This document shows positions 18,701-26,776 of a stretch of DNA of 64,000 nt, in pieces. Under the pieces are notes generated by a model that made no database searches, was not told where the DNA came from, and worked only from the letters and a program-made list of their open reading frames with translations. Every line of letters begins with the position of its first letter. The first letter of the stretch is position 1. The translations under genes were made by a program, and so were the position numbers. This DNA comes from SIG575 sp045534165 (lineage in GTDB: Bacteria > Bacillota > Clostridia > Oscillospirales > Acutalibacteraceae): contig JAZSJD010000056.1 in assembly GCA_045534165.1 (NCBI GenBank), positions 1 to 64,000 on the forward strand, given 5' to 3'.

Positions 18701-18924
18701 ACTGCGTCGATATAGAGGTCATCTCTCATATCGTAGAGCATTGCATCTACATAGTCGAGAAGCTGAGAACCTCTCTGTGCTGTTGAAAGCACGGGGCTTT
18801 CATGTAAATCGTATGATGCGGGATTCGCATAGCTTGTGTATGCAGCACTTGCGCCGATGCTGACTGTTGAGAAAGCAAGGAGCATTACAAGAAGCATGCA
18901 CAACATTTTTTTGGCTTGTTTCAT
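15727..18924 (-). CDS. Very large exported protein with C-terminal dockerin-like module
   Basis: The 1065-residue protein has a signal peptide (MKQAKKMLCMLLVMLLAFST, cut near SAAY). The first 700 residues are helical and Leu/Asp-rich and match no domain I recognise. Residues from about 720 to 990 contain helical FIVAR-like units such as the segment around ETVARFNAALEEAKYWI. The last 75 residues look like a type I dockerin. The first calcium loop is GDANGDGIVDIMDT and a second, weaker one is NLDASANVDAADAVIL. I start at ATG 18924 because GGAGGTG lies 8 bases upstream. A dockerin implies docking to a cohesin scaffold, but no cohesin is encoded here. The binding role is inference. Confidence 0.8.
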   Translation of the reverse strand: MKQAKKMLCMLLVMLLAFSTVSIGASAAYTSYANPASYDLHESPVLSTAQRGSQLLDYVDAMLYDMRDDLYIDAVVLKIDITSVDNALNTLDSIKGLKGIVGGDVADLDFDALPSTRRTSGGKTDLNILYELLYFLNENRGIVGNLLRGDLDLGIIGSFVDLDFNVYEMVIDMLYEAMVDESYDPDNGRTNWNADQILQHAVDVILLGGTAADGDIEEGFLPSMAGKTNINTQTIWGIIENAANAATKDIVIPFIKNDLGTLLDEMKAENPHPAWDYINISNLNLDNYVWGQYDSKNGIVAELNHFLYVVFEQVWTGEKFWVDGGNDKLEQNLDKALEIVYKELGTLILPATSDFIEQDEFEDLDLQGKVAYVAKQFIRSEMPYVLWEDTYGEPLPLDNLGQVACYVVYSIAADFLPINYMEEVEYGYAEWGTDYALYMLADIGAYYLNGALPIEIQYGSGVDQFLNVVVNWALQDNNFGGFFKGCGVSDSDSPWTKIDKTVFAVLPLHKILGGGATGSYDLLMNKILNSLLNLDLENFLSILYKADYSLLNKTIPQFVVYIVNNVLNIIVARNTQPAMISTSLTTVDQIIQNGNLGGTGERLLAGLYNAGRYQYFWDSLLPILNPLLIDESEYSYNIVAAPSGYPVNSLATLEAQLEYWDEVFAEPDVYDTNGANWNESVDYVLWRFDKVEAAIDEAWDVIDGYNGAVEWLAEAQAAGDAEAIAEAQAEIASYTAKKYADAAYKIEYYAAKAAENQNEAVQSHLMNVLYLADSKGYNKRDYDPEVWAVYEEAYDHAYEIYETLPYDEDTYLPSPDLKQSMVNAARKNLLDAMMKLEVKLADTSALEEYYEEVKGTNTSSYSDETVARFNAALEEAKYWIDGIWTADYQADIDEALAELQAAFEGLSDFVETIVPELDKIKDDIKVSEANGVALIYNLATNLTPDSLLNNFVNSDENGTLEVQTVVEGRVGTGSTLVLKDTDGAVVEEYKVVIFGDANGDGIVDIMDTICLDLYTVYDASANYAPYSAQWYALNLDASANVDAADAVILDAYTNFEGTIDQGAIY

Positions 18925-19071
18925 TTTGAAAACACCTCCGTAAAAATTACCCGTCATTACGTTCAGACGGGCTAAACGTGTGACTTATACTGCAAAGTTT
19001 GTAACAATACTTTAGAGCCCAAAAAGGGCAGAACTTACTAAAAGCAGATGTCCACACTACTTCGCAGTATC
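18925..19071 (-). other. Untranslated leader of the dockerin protein gene
   Basis: About 140 bases lie between the promoter and the start codon, with no ORF. It holds a short GCCC-AAAAA-GGGC hairpin near 19018 and a CCCGTC/GACGGG pairing near 18950-18970 close to the ribosome site. I do not recognise any known riboswitch. Confidence 0.4.
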
Positions 19072-19100
19072 ATCTTACCATAGGTTTACAAAAAAGTAAA
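19072..19100 (-). promoter_or_regulatory. Probable promoter of the dockerin protein gene
   Basis: Read leftward this is TTTACT, 17 bases, TAAGAT. It is a moderate match, and its use would give the 140-base leader. Confidence 0.5.
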
Positions 19101-19194
19101 GAGTAAATTTATAAAAAATTATTAATTTTGTCAGTTTTCATTAAAAGTAGCAGACGAATATATGCAAATCATCAAAAAATTGCAGTGCTACATT

Positions 19195-19233
19195 AAAAAA
19201 GAAAATACCGCACCGGTTTTGCCGATGCGGTAT
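19195..19233 (-). terminator. Terminator of the glycyl radical/beta-helix operon
   Basis: ATACCGCACCGG pairs with CCGATGCGGTAT; leftward the stem is followed by TTTTCTTTTTT. It lies about 30 bases beyond the stop of the beta-helix gene. Confidence 0.88.
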
Positions 19234-19263
19234 GAATTTTATTCTATGCTTACTGCTTTTAAA

Positions 19264-20823
19264 TTAAGCAAAGAGATTTTCAAAGAAGTTTTTGATAACT
19301 GCAAAGATGTAGTTGAAGAAGTCAACAAAATCACTTACAATTTCAGTTGTTGCATCTGCACCGGCACCCTGGTCAGCACCAATGTTGATTGATGAACCGA
19401 TTTCGTTACCGTAGAAGTCTGTTGTACCCATATCGTCTTCAACCTTAACACCTGCGCCAAGGCAAGCAGACTGAGTTGAAAGTCTGTAGTTATCGATAGG
19501 ATCCTGACCTTCTGTCATACCATCAAATGCGTTAGCAAATTTGGGGTTCTTTTTGATTGAGTTTTTATCGCCTTTACTTGTCCAGTAGTAGCAGTTAGCT
19601 TCACCGTCAGCAACTTTAACTTTTTCGCCAATAAGCATTGCGAAAATGTTGTTTTTAGCTGTTGCGATTTCAAGTGCGCTTGCGTTTACGAATGTGTTGT
19701 TGTAAACAAGAACGCCTTCGCCGATTGCGCCTGTGCCGTCGCCATCAGAAACGTTGAAACGAACTTTACCTGTTGACTCTGCAAAGTTTACGAATGATAC
19801 GTTGTATGTTGAGAACATTTTTTCTACAACTGCATCTTTTGATTTTACAACTTTAACAACTGCAACTGCTGTGCCGTCATAGTTCTGAGCTTTTGTAAGT
19901 GTACCAACGTTTGTTGCTTTACCGCCTGATACAAGAACATCGTCTGCACCGTTGAGGATAACAGCTGCTTCGTTGATGTTTGTGAAGTTAGAGTTGAGAA
20001 TTGAAACACCTGATGTTGCAACGGGAGCTACAGGTTCTTCTGCTTCTTCACCTTCTGCAGCGGGTTCTTCAACTTCAAGTTTTGTGCTGTCTACTACAAC
20101 ACCTGCACGACAGTTTTCAAATACACAACCGTCAACTGTGATGTCTGTGTTACCTTCGCCAATAAGAAGAGCTGAACCTTTTGCAAGGATGTTAGCTGTT
20201 TCCATTTCGGGGAATGTTTCTGTACCATCTTCTGCTACTGAAGGAAGTTCATAGTCTGTGTAGCCTACTTCTTTGAACTCAACGTTTTTGAATGTAACGT
20301 TTGCGCTGTTTTCAACTTTAACACCGCTATAGATAGATTTGTTTACACCAAGACCTTCAATTGTTACATATTCGCAATCTTTGATAAGAATTGCGGGTGC
20401 TTCTTTTGCAAGGTCTACGCTTGAGAATACAGGTTTTGCTGAGTTTGCGTCTTTTAATTTGAAGATAAATGGTGTTTCTGCTGTACCGATAAGACCTTCA
20501 ATTTCAATTGCTGTTGTTGAACCACCTGCTACGATGATTTCAATTGCTGAATATTTGCCTGATGTAACGTCTTTGTTGATAGCAGGAATAACCTGTCTGC
20601 CGCCACGGCCTTCAAGGTCGAAACATGTGAAAGCAAGTGCATTTGCTTCGTTTTTACCTTTTGAACCGCCGAGTGCTGTCTGTGTGCCTCTTGTACCACC
20701 AACCCAGTATGTGCATACGGGCAGTGTTTCTTCTTCTGTTGTTTCGCCTTCAGCGAATGCCATTACGCTGAACATTGAAGCAACCATCAAAATTGCCAAT
20801 AAAATTGATAATACTTTTTTCAT
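19264..20823 (-). CDS. Exported right-handed beta-helix protein
   Basis: The 519-residue protein has a signal peptide (MKKVLSILLAILMVASMFSVM, cut near AFAEG). The body consists of repeated short beta-strand units such as PFIFKLKDANSAKPVF, EYVTIEGLGVNKS, NVTFKNVEFKEVG and ITVDGCVFENCRAGVVV, the pattern of a pectate-lyase-type parallel beta-helix. A low-complexity Glu/Ala/Val insert lies near residue 265. No catalytic motif is clear. The chain ends in an aromatic amphipathic tail (FFNYIFAVIKNFFENLFA). AAAGGAGG precedes the start, and the gene begins only 30 bases after the kinase gene with no terminator between. It may therefore be the last gene of the glycyl radical operon. It is probably surface-located and carbohydrate-related by inference only. 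Confidence 0.8.
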   Translation of the reverse strand: MKKVLSILLAILMVASMFSVMAFAEGETTEEETLPVCTYWVGGTRGTQTALGGSKGKNEANALAFTCFDLEGRGGRQVIPAINKDVTSGKYSAIEIIVAGGSTTAIEIEGLIGTAETPFIFKLKDANSAKPVFSSVDLAKEAPAILIKDCEYVTIEGLGVNKSIYSGVKVENSANVTFKNVEFKEVGYTDYELPSVAEDGTETFPEMETANILAKGSALLIGEGNTDITVDGCVFENCRAGVVVDSTKLEVEEPAAEGEEAEEPVAPVATSGVSILNSNFTNINEAAVILNGADDVLVSGGKATNVGTLTKAQNYDGTAVAVVKVVKSKDAVVEKMFSTYNVSFVNFAESTGKVRFNVSDGDGTGAIGEGVLVYNNTFVNASALEIATAKNNIFAMLIGEKVKVADGEANCYYWTSKGDKNSIKKNPKFANAFDGMTEGQDPIDNYRLSTQSACLGAGVKVEDDMGTTDFYGNEIGSSINIGADQGAGADATTEIVSDFVDFFNYIFAVIKNFFENLFA

Positions 20824-20853
20824 TTGGATTTTTCCTCCTTTTAAATTTGTCAG

Positions 20854-22218
20854 TTAATCTTCATACTGAATTAACTGTAACGCACTTTGTATCGTATCAT
20901 AAATTCCGGCTGATGTCAAGGAAAAAATAGCACTTCCATAAGCAGCCTCTTCCTTATGCTTCGGTATTTTCAAAGTCATACCGAAAGTTTGTGAAACGAT
21001 ACGTCTGAGTGTTGCGTTTTTTCTGATTCCGTTGCCTGATGCTATTAATTGACAAGGTCTTTCTTCACAGACGGAGATGCCTTTCTCATACATTGAGTGA
21101 AGTTCATCTGCCATTCCGTGCATAACTCCGTAAACCAGGTGTCCCGGTGTGAAATTATCGATTCCCAGAGAAGTAATGCTTGCTCTCTCATCAGGGTTAT
21201 CTCTTGTTCCGCAGAAAAGTGTTGAAAATTCAATGGGATTATCAACTTCATCATTTTCTGCAAGGAACTTGTCGATTCCTTTGTATGCAGAACCGCACTT
21301 CTCACCTGTTACCAATTCAGCAGTTTTACGGAAAAATTCTTCAAGCAAAGCGAAAGCTCTGCCACCGCAAAGAGATGATCCGACCATAAGACGTTTTTCC
21401 TCAACACAAGGTCTTATTTCAAGACCTTCTGCCGAAACATCTGATTTTGTTGCAAAAGAAATCTGGCTTCCTGTTCCGACATTTACCAGCAGACAACTTT
21501 CAACATCGCAAACAGAACCGAGAAAGCTTGCCTGGTTATCACCGATTGCAACGCTTACGGGGATTTTTCCGTCCTTTTTGCCGAGAATCATATTGTCTGA
21601 TGTAACTGCCGGAAACATTGATTTACTGAGTCCTGCTTTTTCAATTGCTTCTTCATCAAACTTTGCATTTTTTATGTCAAACAAGCCATAGCTTGCAGCA
21701 TCTGATGTGTGCATTACAGGTTTTTTAAGACCTGCAAGTTTCATTGCAGCATAATCGTGAATTGTGCAGATTGTAACAGCATTGGCAGGCACCATATTGT
21801 TTTCATTATGATAAAAATATGTAGCTGCACCAAAACCTGATGCCATTTTATAACCTGTAAGCTCAGTAAGATACTGGGCATAGGTTTTACCGTCTTTATA
21901 TATTTCGTTTGCAGAACCGTCCTGCCAGATATAAAGACCGCTGACTGCATCACCGTTTTCGTTAAGATACACAAGACCGTGCATCTGCCCTGTTACGCCG
22001 ATTGAAACTATATCGTCAAATTCAGAACACAAACTGTCAACAGTTTCTAAAGCTTTCTGCAAAATCTGTTCAGGGTTCTGAATTTTTTCAAAAGGTTTTA
22101 CATTTTCAACAAATGTATCATTGGGAAGAGTCACACTTCTGATTACTTCCCCTGTCTTTGCATCAATTACAATTGCACAGACAGTAGTTGTTCCTATATC
22201 AAGACCTATGGTTTTCAT
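20854..22218 (-). CDS. FGGY-family carbohydrate kinase, sedoheptulokinase-like
   Basis: The 454-residue ATP-dependent sugar kinase shows the FGGY layout. The N-terminal ATPase fold carries GLDIGTTT, then GVTGQMHG, LYIWQDG and TIHDYAAMKLAG, a VAIGDNQASF segment, and a C-terminal nucleotide site around ASGNGIRKN. From memory, GQMHG, the GFGAAT segment, the TIHDY block, GD.QAS and PGHLVYGVMHGM follow human sedoheptulokinase more closely than xylulokinase. I therefore infer a ketose, possibly C7, as substrate. It starts 3 bases after the glycyl radical enzyme gene, so the two must be co-expressed. The kinase may phosphorylate the product or the precursor of that enzyme. Substrate identity is uncertain. 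Confidence 0.85.
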   Translation of the reverse strand: MKTIGLDIGTTTVCAIVIDAKTGEVIRSVTLPNDTFVENVKPFEKIQNPEQILQKALETVDSLCSEFDDIVSIGVTGQMHGLVYLNENGDAVSGLYIWQDGSANEIYKDGKTYAQYLTELTGYKMASGFGAATYFYHNENNMVPANAVTICTIHDYAAMKLAGLKKPVMHTSDAASYGLFDIKNAKFDEEAIEKAGLSKSMFPAVTSDNMILGKKDGKIPVSVAIGDNQASFLGSVCDVESCLLVNVGTGSQISFATKSDVSAEGLEIRPCVEEKRLMVGSSLCGGRAFALLEEFFRKTAELVTGEKCGSAYKGIDKFLAENDEVDNPIEFSTLFCGTRDNPDERASITSLGIDNFTPGHLVYGVMHGMADELHSMYEKGISVCEERPCQLIASGNGIRKNATLRRIVSQTFGMTLKIPKHKEEAAYGSAIFSLTSAGIYDTIQSALQLIQYED

Positions 22219-22221
22219 ACA

Positions 22222-24594
22222 TTATAACCTCGTTGACTCAAGGTCAAGACGTTTGATAATATCCTGCTGAATTGCAGGTGACAAATCAAGGAAGTTTACG
22301 AATGTTCCGTGGATACGCATAATGTAAACTCCGCTTGGTGCATATTTCTGGGGGTCAGCAAGAACTTTTCTCAAAGTTTCGGGAGTTGTTACATTCACAT
22401 ATAAATAGAAAGGAGCAATATCTTCGTTAAGATCGTTGAAGAAAAGAGGAGCAATTACTCTTTCACCGAATTCCGCGCCCTTATCTTCATATTCTTTGCC
22501 TGAGAAGAATTTAGGATCAACACCGAAGTGAGAAGCATAACCGCCACAGAATTTTTCAAAGGGAAGTTTGAAAGTTGACAACATTCTGAAACCGAGACCT
22601 GAGCCTGCTTCACCATAAAGCGGGTCAACACCGTAGCCTAACTGCTCACGTGCTTTTCTTCCGTCAGGAGTTGCACCAACCCAATAACCGTAAGTAAGGT
22701 GTGTTGAGGGACTTGACCAGTCAGGACGGAAAGGATTGCCGAGATAGTTTTTCTTTGAAGAAATCATATCAGAAATCTTTGATGCGATTTCTGCAGCCTC
22801 TCTGTCAACTACAACATTGTTGTTACCGAACTTGGGACAGGAAGAAAGATATTCTCTTAATTCTTCTTCACCTTCAAAATTATTTCTCAATGCATTGAGA
22901 AGTCTTTCTGCATCATCAGGATAATCTTTAAGGAAACAATCAATTGCAACGAAAGAGTCTGCAATGATTGAAAGTCCGTGGATAAGACATCCGCTTCCGT
23001 TATATTTTGTTCCCTGCTCTTTTGTATCACGCATATCGATGCCTGTTTCAACACCACCCATAAATACACTGAGGAAAGGAACGGGAAGTTCTGCAATTGC
23101 AATTGATGCACCATTTGCTGCATCACACATTTTATCTGCAAAATAATCTGCATTTTTATAAAATTCTTCTCTGATATTCTGGAGAAGTTTTTTAGCATCT
23201 GTTTCAGTTGTAACAGTATCAATTTTCTTACCTGTAATTGTTGAACAACCATTATTCAAAACAAGTTCAAGTATTTTCGGTAAATTAAACCATGAGTTTG
23301 TAGTGTTGCCGTTATCTTTACCCATAATAAGTGGTTCCTGACAACCTGCAACAGAATAATCTTCAAGATCTTCTGCATCTTTGCCTGCATTTTTAAGAAC
23401 TGCAAAAAGTGCATCATCATTGAAAAGAGATGGAGTGAGCACACCGGGAGTGAAGAAGAATTTACCCATTTCACGATACATTTCTTTTGGTGTGTTTTTA
23501 TGTAATTTTGCTGAAAGAATCGGCTGAGGAAGATTCATATCGTAATATGCATCCATCAAAGCAAAAGATGTTTCGTTTGTAAGATCAGAACCATCATTTG
23601 ATTTGCCACCTACAAGAACACTTTGTGAAATCGCCCAGCTTCTGTCTGCAACATTGAAGAATACAAGAAAATGCTTAAGAAGAGATGCTGTTGTTTCTCT
23701 GTCTTCGCCACTCATCTGTCTGTAAGGTTCAAAAATCCTGTCAGCGTTACCAACTGAGAAAGCAAAGGGATTGGGAGCTTGTTCAAGACACATTACCTGC
23801 CACAAAAGCATAAATGACTGAATTGCTTCGTATAAACTTTCTGCTCCTTTTGCCGGAACTTTTCTGAGTGTTTTGGCAAGAAGTTCAAGCTGAGCTTTTC
23901 TCTCATCATCAGCTTCTGCTATTTTGCTTTCTGCAATTTCTGCATATCTTTCCGCAAGACGTTTTGTACTTTCAAGTGTAATGATAAATGACTGATAATT
24001 TGTTTTCTTTTTCTCGTTTGTTTCAGTTGAAAGTTTCTCATTAATATCAGCAATTATTTTATCAAGACCATATTTAAGAACAGGTCTGAAATCCGGAATA
24101 AGGTGACCTGTTACCTGCTCAATAAAGAATGCCACTTCCCCTGTGTAATCTTCATATTTATCATACATTTCCATAAGAGTTCTTACATAGTCTGTTTTCT
24201 TTGTAAATTCTCTTACTGCGTCGATTCTCTCTTTAGGGAATTCGTCGTTAGGTTCAATATCGTTATAAACTGCAGTAGGATCGCAATAACCTGAAAAAGT
24301 TTCAACACGGAAAGCAGGATTGATAAGAGCATAACTTCTTGCAAAAGCATCACGCTGTGTGCCTGCAAAAACTGCATTATCGCTGATCGAAAGAGGAAGT
24401 CTTTCTATAATTGCTTCCAATTCTTTTGCAGCTCTCATTTCTTTATCAAGAGATGCAAATTCTTCGCTGTGAAGATATGCAGTTTCCCTTGCAATAAGCC
24501 ATCCGTCAAGGCGCATAAGGCTTCTTTCTTCTTTAAAAAGAGCTTTTGCTTTTTCTGTGATTTCATTCTGTTTGTAAATTTCTTTTACTTTCAT
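22222..24594 (-). CDS. Glycyl radical enzyme of unassigned specificity
   Basis: This 790-residue member of the pyruvate formate-lyase superfamily has the thiyl-radical Cys in SVAGCQEP (Cys418, Glu420). The glycyl radical loop is RIHGTFVNF (Gly763), followed by the usual QQDIIKR. Pyruvate formate-lyase itself has adjacent cysteines. The Cys-x-Glu pattern seen here is that of the eliminases and decarboxylases (diol and glycerol dehydratases, choline lyase, hydroxyproline dehydratase, isethionate lyase), in which GCVEP is usual. Gln in place of Val is a difference. The RIHGTF loop also departs from the common RVSGY. It is followed by a sugar kinase and preceded by its activase, and there are no microcompartment or coenzyme-A genes. 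The substrate is unknown; a polyol or sugar-derived diol is the simplest guess. Confidence 0.9.
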   Translation of the reverse strand: MKVKEIYKQNEITEKAKALFKEERSLMRLDGWLIARETAYLHSEEFASLDKEMRAAKELEAIIERLPLSISDNAVFAGTQRDAFARSYALINPAFRVETFSGYCDPTAVYNDIEPNDEFPKERIDAVREFTKKTDYVRTLMEMYDKYEDYTGEVAFFIEQVTGHLIPDFRPVLKYGLDKIIADINEKLSTETNEKKKTNYQSFIITLESTKRLAERYAEIAESKIAEADDERKAQLELLAKTLRKVPAKGAESLYEAIQSFMLLWQVMCLEQAPNPFAFSVGNADRIFEPYRQMSGEDRETTASLLKHFLVFFNVADRSWAISQSVLVGGKSNDGSDLTNETSFALMDAYYDMNLPQPILSAKLHKNTPKEMYREMGKFFFTPGVLTPSLFNDDALFAVLKNAGKDAEDLEDYSVAGCQEPLIMGKDNGNTTNSWFNLPKILELVLNNGCSTITGKKIDTVTTETDAKKLLQNIREEFYKNADYFADKMCDAANGASIAIAELPVPFLSVFMGGVETGIDMRDTKEQGTKYNGSGCLIHGLSIIADSFVAIDCFLKDYPDDAERLLNALRNNFEGEEELREYLSSCPKFGNNNVVVDREAAEIASKISDMISSKKNYLGNPFRPDWSSPSTHLTYGYWVGATPDGRKAREQLGYGVDPLYGEAGSGLGFRMLSTFKLPFEKFCGGYASHFGVDPKFFSGKEYEDKGAEFGERVIAPLFFNDLNEDIAPFYLYVNVTTPETLRKVLADPQKYAPSGVYIMRIHGTFVNFLDLSPAIQQDIIKRLDLESTRL

Positions 24595-24609
24595 CTGAAT
24601 CTCTCCAAT

Positions 24610-25368
24610 TTATGTTTTTATTATGGAAATTCCGTTCTGTTTAAGAACGCTGACAAAATTTTCATATTCTTCGTCTGTTACATGAGCATCAGACATTTTA
24701 TATTCCATTGAACATTGAAGCCATTTATCTTTACCGTATTCGTGATATCTTAAAACTTCAACATCAATTTTCTCATTGTCAAAAGATTTAATGAGTTCTG
24801 CAAATTTTTCAGCATCTTCCTCTGAAGAATTAAATCCGCCTACAAGAGGAATGTGTATGAGAAGCTGGTTTCTCTTCTTGCAGATTTCTTTTATGTTACT
24901 CAGCGTTGTTTCGTTTGATGTGCCGATTACTGCTTTGTGTTTTTCATTATCATAATGTTTTATATCAACTATCATATAATCGATTAAATCAGACAATTCG
25001 CAAAAACGAGGATGTGAAGCATTTGTTTCAATCGCTGTATTTATGCCTGTCTCTTTACATTTCAAAAGCAATTCTTTCAACGCATCAAACTGAACAGTAG
25101 GCTCACCACCTGTGAAAGTTACACCGCCACCTGAAAACATCAGCATTTTTCCTGACAATATTTCTTCAAAAACATCCTCAACTTCATGCTCTGTGCAGGA
25201 AAGCGTTTCTTTGCCATCCTTTATCATTTTTGTTCCGTTCACAGCAATGCTTTCCGGGTTGGAACACCAGGGACAGAAAAAATTGCACCCTTGCAGATGA
25301 TAAACAAGTCTATTGCCGGGTCCGTCCTGAGAAAAATTGAAACCTTTATGTAAAACTTTAATTTTCAT
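24610..25368 (-). CDS. Glycyl radical enzyme activase (radical SAM)
   Basis: The 252-residue radical SAM enzyme installs the glycyl radical on its partner. The cluster motif is GCNFFCPWCSNPE near residue 28 (Cys-x3-Cys-x2-Cys), preceded by the DGPGNR signature. FTGGEP binds S-adenosylmethionine. The insert after the cluster lacks the eight cysteines of the two-ferredoxin-cluster activases used by many eliminases. It is therefore the short type, like the activase of pyruvate formate-lyase. It is the first gene of the operon and its stop lies 15 bases before the glycyl radical enzyme start. Confidence 0.93.
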   Translation of the reverse strand: MKIKVLHKGFNFSQDGPGNRLVYHLQGCNFFCPWCSNPESIAVNGTKMIKDGKETLSCTEHEVEDVFEEILSGKMLMFSGGGVTFTGGEPTVQFDALKELLLKCKETGINTAIETNASHPRFCELSDLIDYMIVDIKHYDNEKHKAVIGTSNETTLSNIKEICKKRNQLLIHIPLVGGFNSSEEDAEKFAELIKSFDNEKIDVEVLRYHEYGKDKWLQCSMEYKMSDAHVTDEEYENFVSVLKQNGISIIKT

Positions 25369-25400
25369 TAAACTTCACCATACTAACCTATTATAACTGA

Positions 25401-25429
25401 ATTATATCACAAGTTATTATTGTTGTCTA
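25401..25429 (-). promoter_or_regulatory. Promoter of the glycyl radical enzyme operon
   Basis: Read leftward this is TAGACA, 17 bases, TATAAT, about 25 bases before the activase start. No terminator is seen until after the beta-helix gene. Confidence 0.7.
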
Positions 25430-25471
25430 TAAATAAGTTTTAAAAATAATTTATTTTCATATAACTATATG

Positions 25472-25501
25472 TTGATTTTGACTATAAAACTATGTTATTA
25501 T
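25472..25501 (+). promoter_or_regulatory. Possible promoter of apgM
   Basis: TTGATT (25472-25477), 18 bases, TATTAT (25496-25501). An overlapping TTGACT at 25478 is an alternative -35 box. GGAG follows at 25527. Confidence 0.45.
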
Positions 25502-25539
25502 GTATTAGTATAAGATTAATCTGATCGGAGTTGATATAT

Positions 25540-26751
25540 ATGAAATATGCTGTTATTCTCTATGACGGAATGGCTGACCTTCCCGTTGAAGAATTAGGCA
25601 ACAAAACACCTATGCAGGTTGCAAACAAACCCGTTTTTGATTCTCTTGCAAAAAAAGGTGAAATCGGCCTTGTAAGAACAGTTGCAGAAGGATTGAAACC
25701 CGGCAGCGACGTTGCAAACTTAAGCGTTATGGGATATGACCCTAAAAAATATTACACAGGACGTTCACCTCTTGAAGCTGTAAGCATCGGCGTTCAGATG
25801 CTTGATGATGATATTGCTTTAAGATGCAACCTTGTTTCTTTATCAGATGAAGAAAATTATGAAGACAAAACTATGGTTGATTATTCGGGCGGTGATATCT
25901 CCACTCCCGAAGCTGCTGAAATAATCAAATCTGTTGAGGAACATTTCGGAAATGATATTTTCAGATTCTATGCCGGTGTTCAGTACCGTCATTGTCTTAT
26001 CTGGCATAAAGGTACAACAGATTTAGGTTCAATGACACCTCCCCACGATATTTCAGGTCAGGTTGTGGGCGAATATCTTTCAACAAGCGAAAATGCAAAA
26101 GACCTTGTTAAGATGATGAAAGACAGCTACGATTTCCTTATGAAACATCCTGTAAATATCAGAAGAATGGCAGAAGGAAAACTTCCCGCAAACTCAATCT
26201 GGCTCTGGGGCGAAGGAAAGAAACCTATTCTCCCCTCTTTTGAAGAAACTTTCGGTCTTAAAGGCAGTGTTATTTCTGCTGTTGACCTGCTCAAAGGTAT
26301 CGGCCAGTGTGCAAAAATGAAAACACCTGATGTTGAAGGTTCAACCGGTTATATGGACACAAACTTTGAAGGCAAGGCAAAGCAGGCTGTTGAAGACCTG
26401 AATTCAGGTTGTGATTTTGTTTATGTTCACTTTGAAGCTCCTGATGAATGCGGTCACAGAAGAGAGGCAAAAAATAAAGTCCGTTCAATCGAGCTTATTG
26501 ATGAAAAAGTTCTGCCAATAATAATTGAAGGTCTTGAAAAATTTGATGACTATAAAATCCTGATTCTTCCTGACCATCCCACACCAATCAAAACAGCAAC
26601 GCATTCATCTGACCCTGTTCCCTATATGATTTATCATAAGAAGGATGAAAAAGAAAATACCTTCGATTCAATTAACGAAGAAACTGCAAAATTATCAGGA
26701 AATTTCATCGACTTCGGACCTGATGTGATGAAAAAGTTTCTTGCTGAATAA
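25540..26751 (+). CDS. apgM: Cofactor-independent phosphoglycerate mutase, archaeal type
   Basis: This enzyme of about 403 residues interconverts 3- and 2-phosphoglycerate in glycolysis without 2,3-bisphosphoglycerate. It has the alkaline-phosphatase-superfamily layout of the ApgM family. VILYDGMADLP carries the first metal Asp at the N-terminus, the nucleophile Ser is in GSDVANLSVMGYDP, and YVHFEAPDECGHR and LPDHPTPI provide C-terminal metal ligands. ATG 25540 has GGAG 9 bases upstream; the in-frame TTG at 25531 adjoins that site. It is followed by the sulfhydrylase gene after 25 bases, so the two may be co-transcribed. Confidence 0.93.
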   Translation: MKYAVILYDGMADLPVEELGNKTPMQVANKPVFDSLAKKGEIGLVRTVAEGLKPGSDVANLSVMGYDPKKYYTGRSPLEAVSIGVQMLDDDIALRCNLVSLSDEENYEDKTMVDYSGGDISTPEAAEIIKSVEEHFGNDIFRFYAGVQYRHCLIWHKGTTDLGSMTPPHDISGQVVGEYLSTSENAKDLVKMMKDSYDFLMKHPVNIRRMAEGKLPANSIWLWGEGKKPILPSFEETFGLKGSVISAVDLLKGIGQCAKMKTPDVEGSTGYMDTNFEGKAKQAVEDLNSGCDFVYVHFEAPDECGHRREAKNKVRSIELIDEKVLPIIIEGLEKFDDYKILILPDHPTPIKTATHSSDPVPYMIYHKKDEKENTFDSINEETAKLSGNFIDFGPDVMKKFLAE

Positions 26752-26776
26752 AATATTTAAGAAAGAAGAATGTAAA

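Noticed and set aside
20854..22218. Xylulokinase (xylB) as the name of the FGGY kinase
   Set aside because: The order and sequence of motifs follow sedoheptulokinase more closely, and no xylose isomerase is nearby. I left the symbol empty.
22222..24594. Pyruvate formate-lyase (pflB)
   Set aside because: The active site has one Cys followed by Gln-Glu, not the Cys-Cys pair of pyruvate formate-lyase, and the glycyl loop differs.
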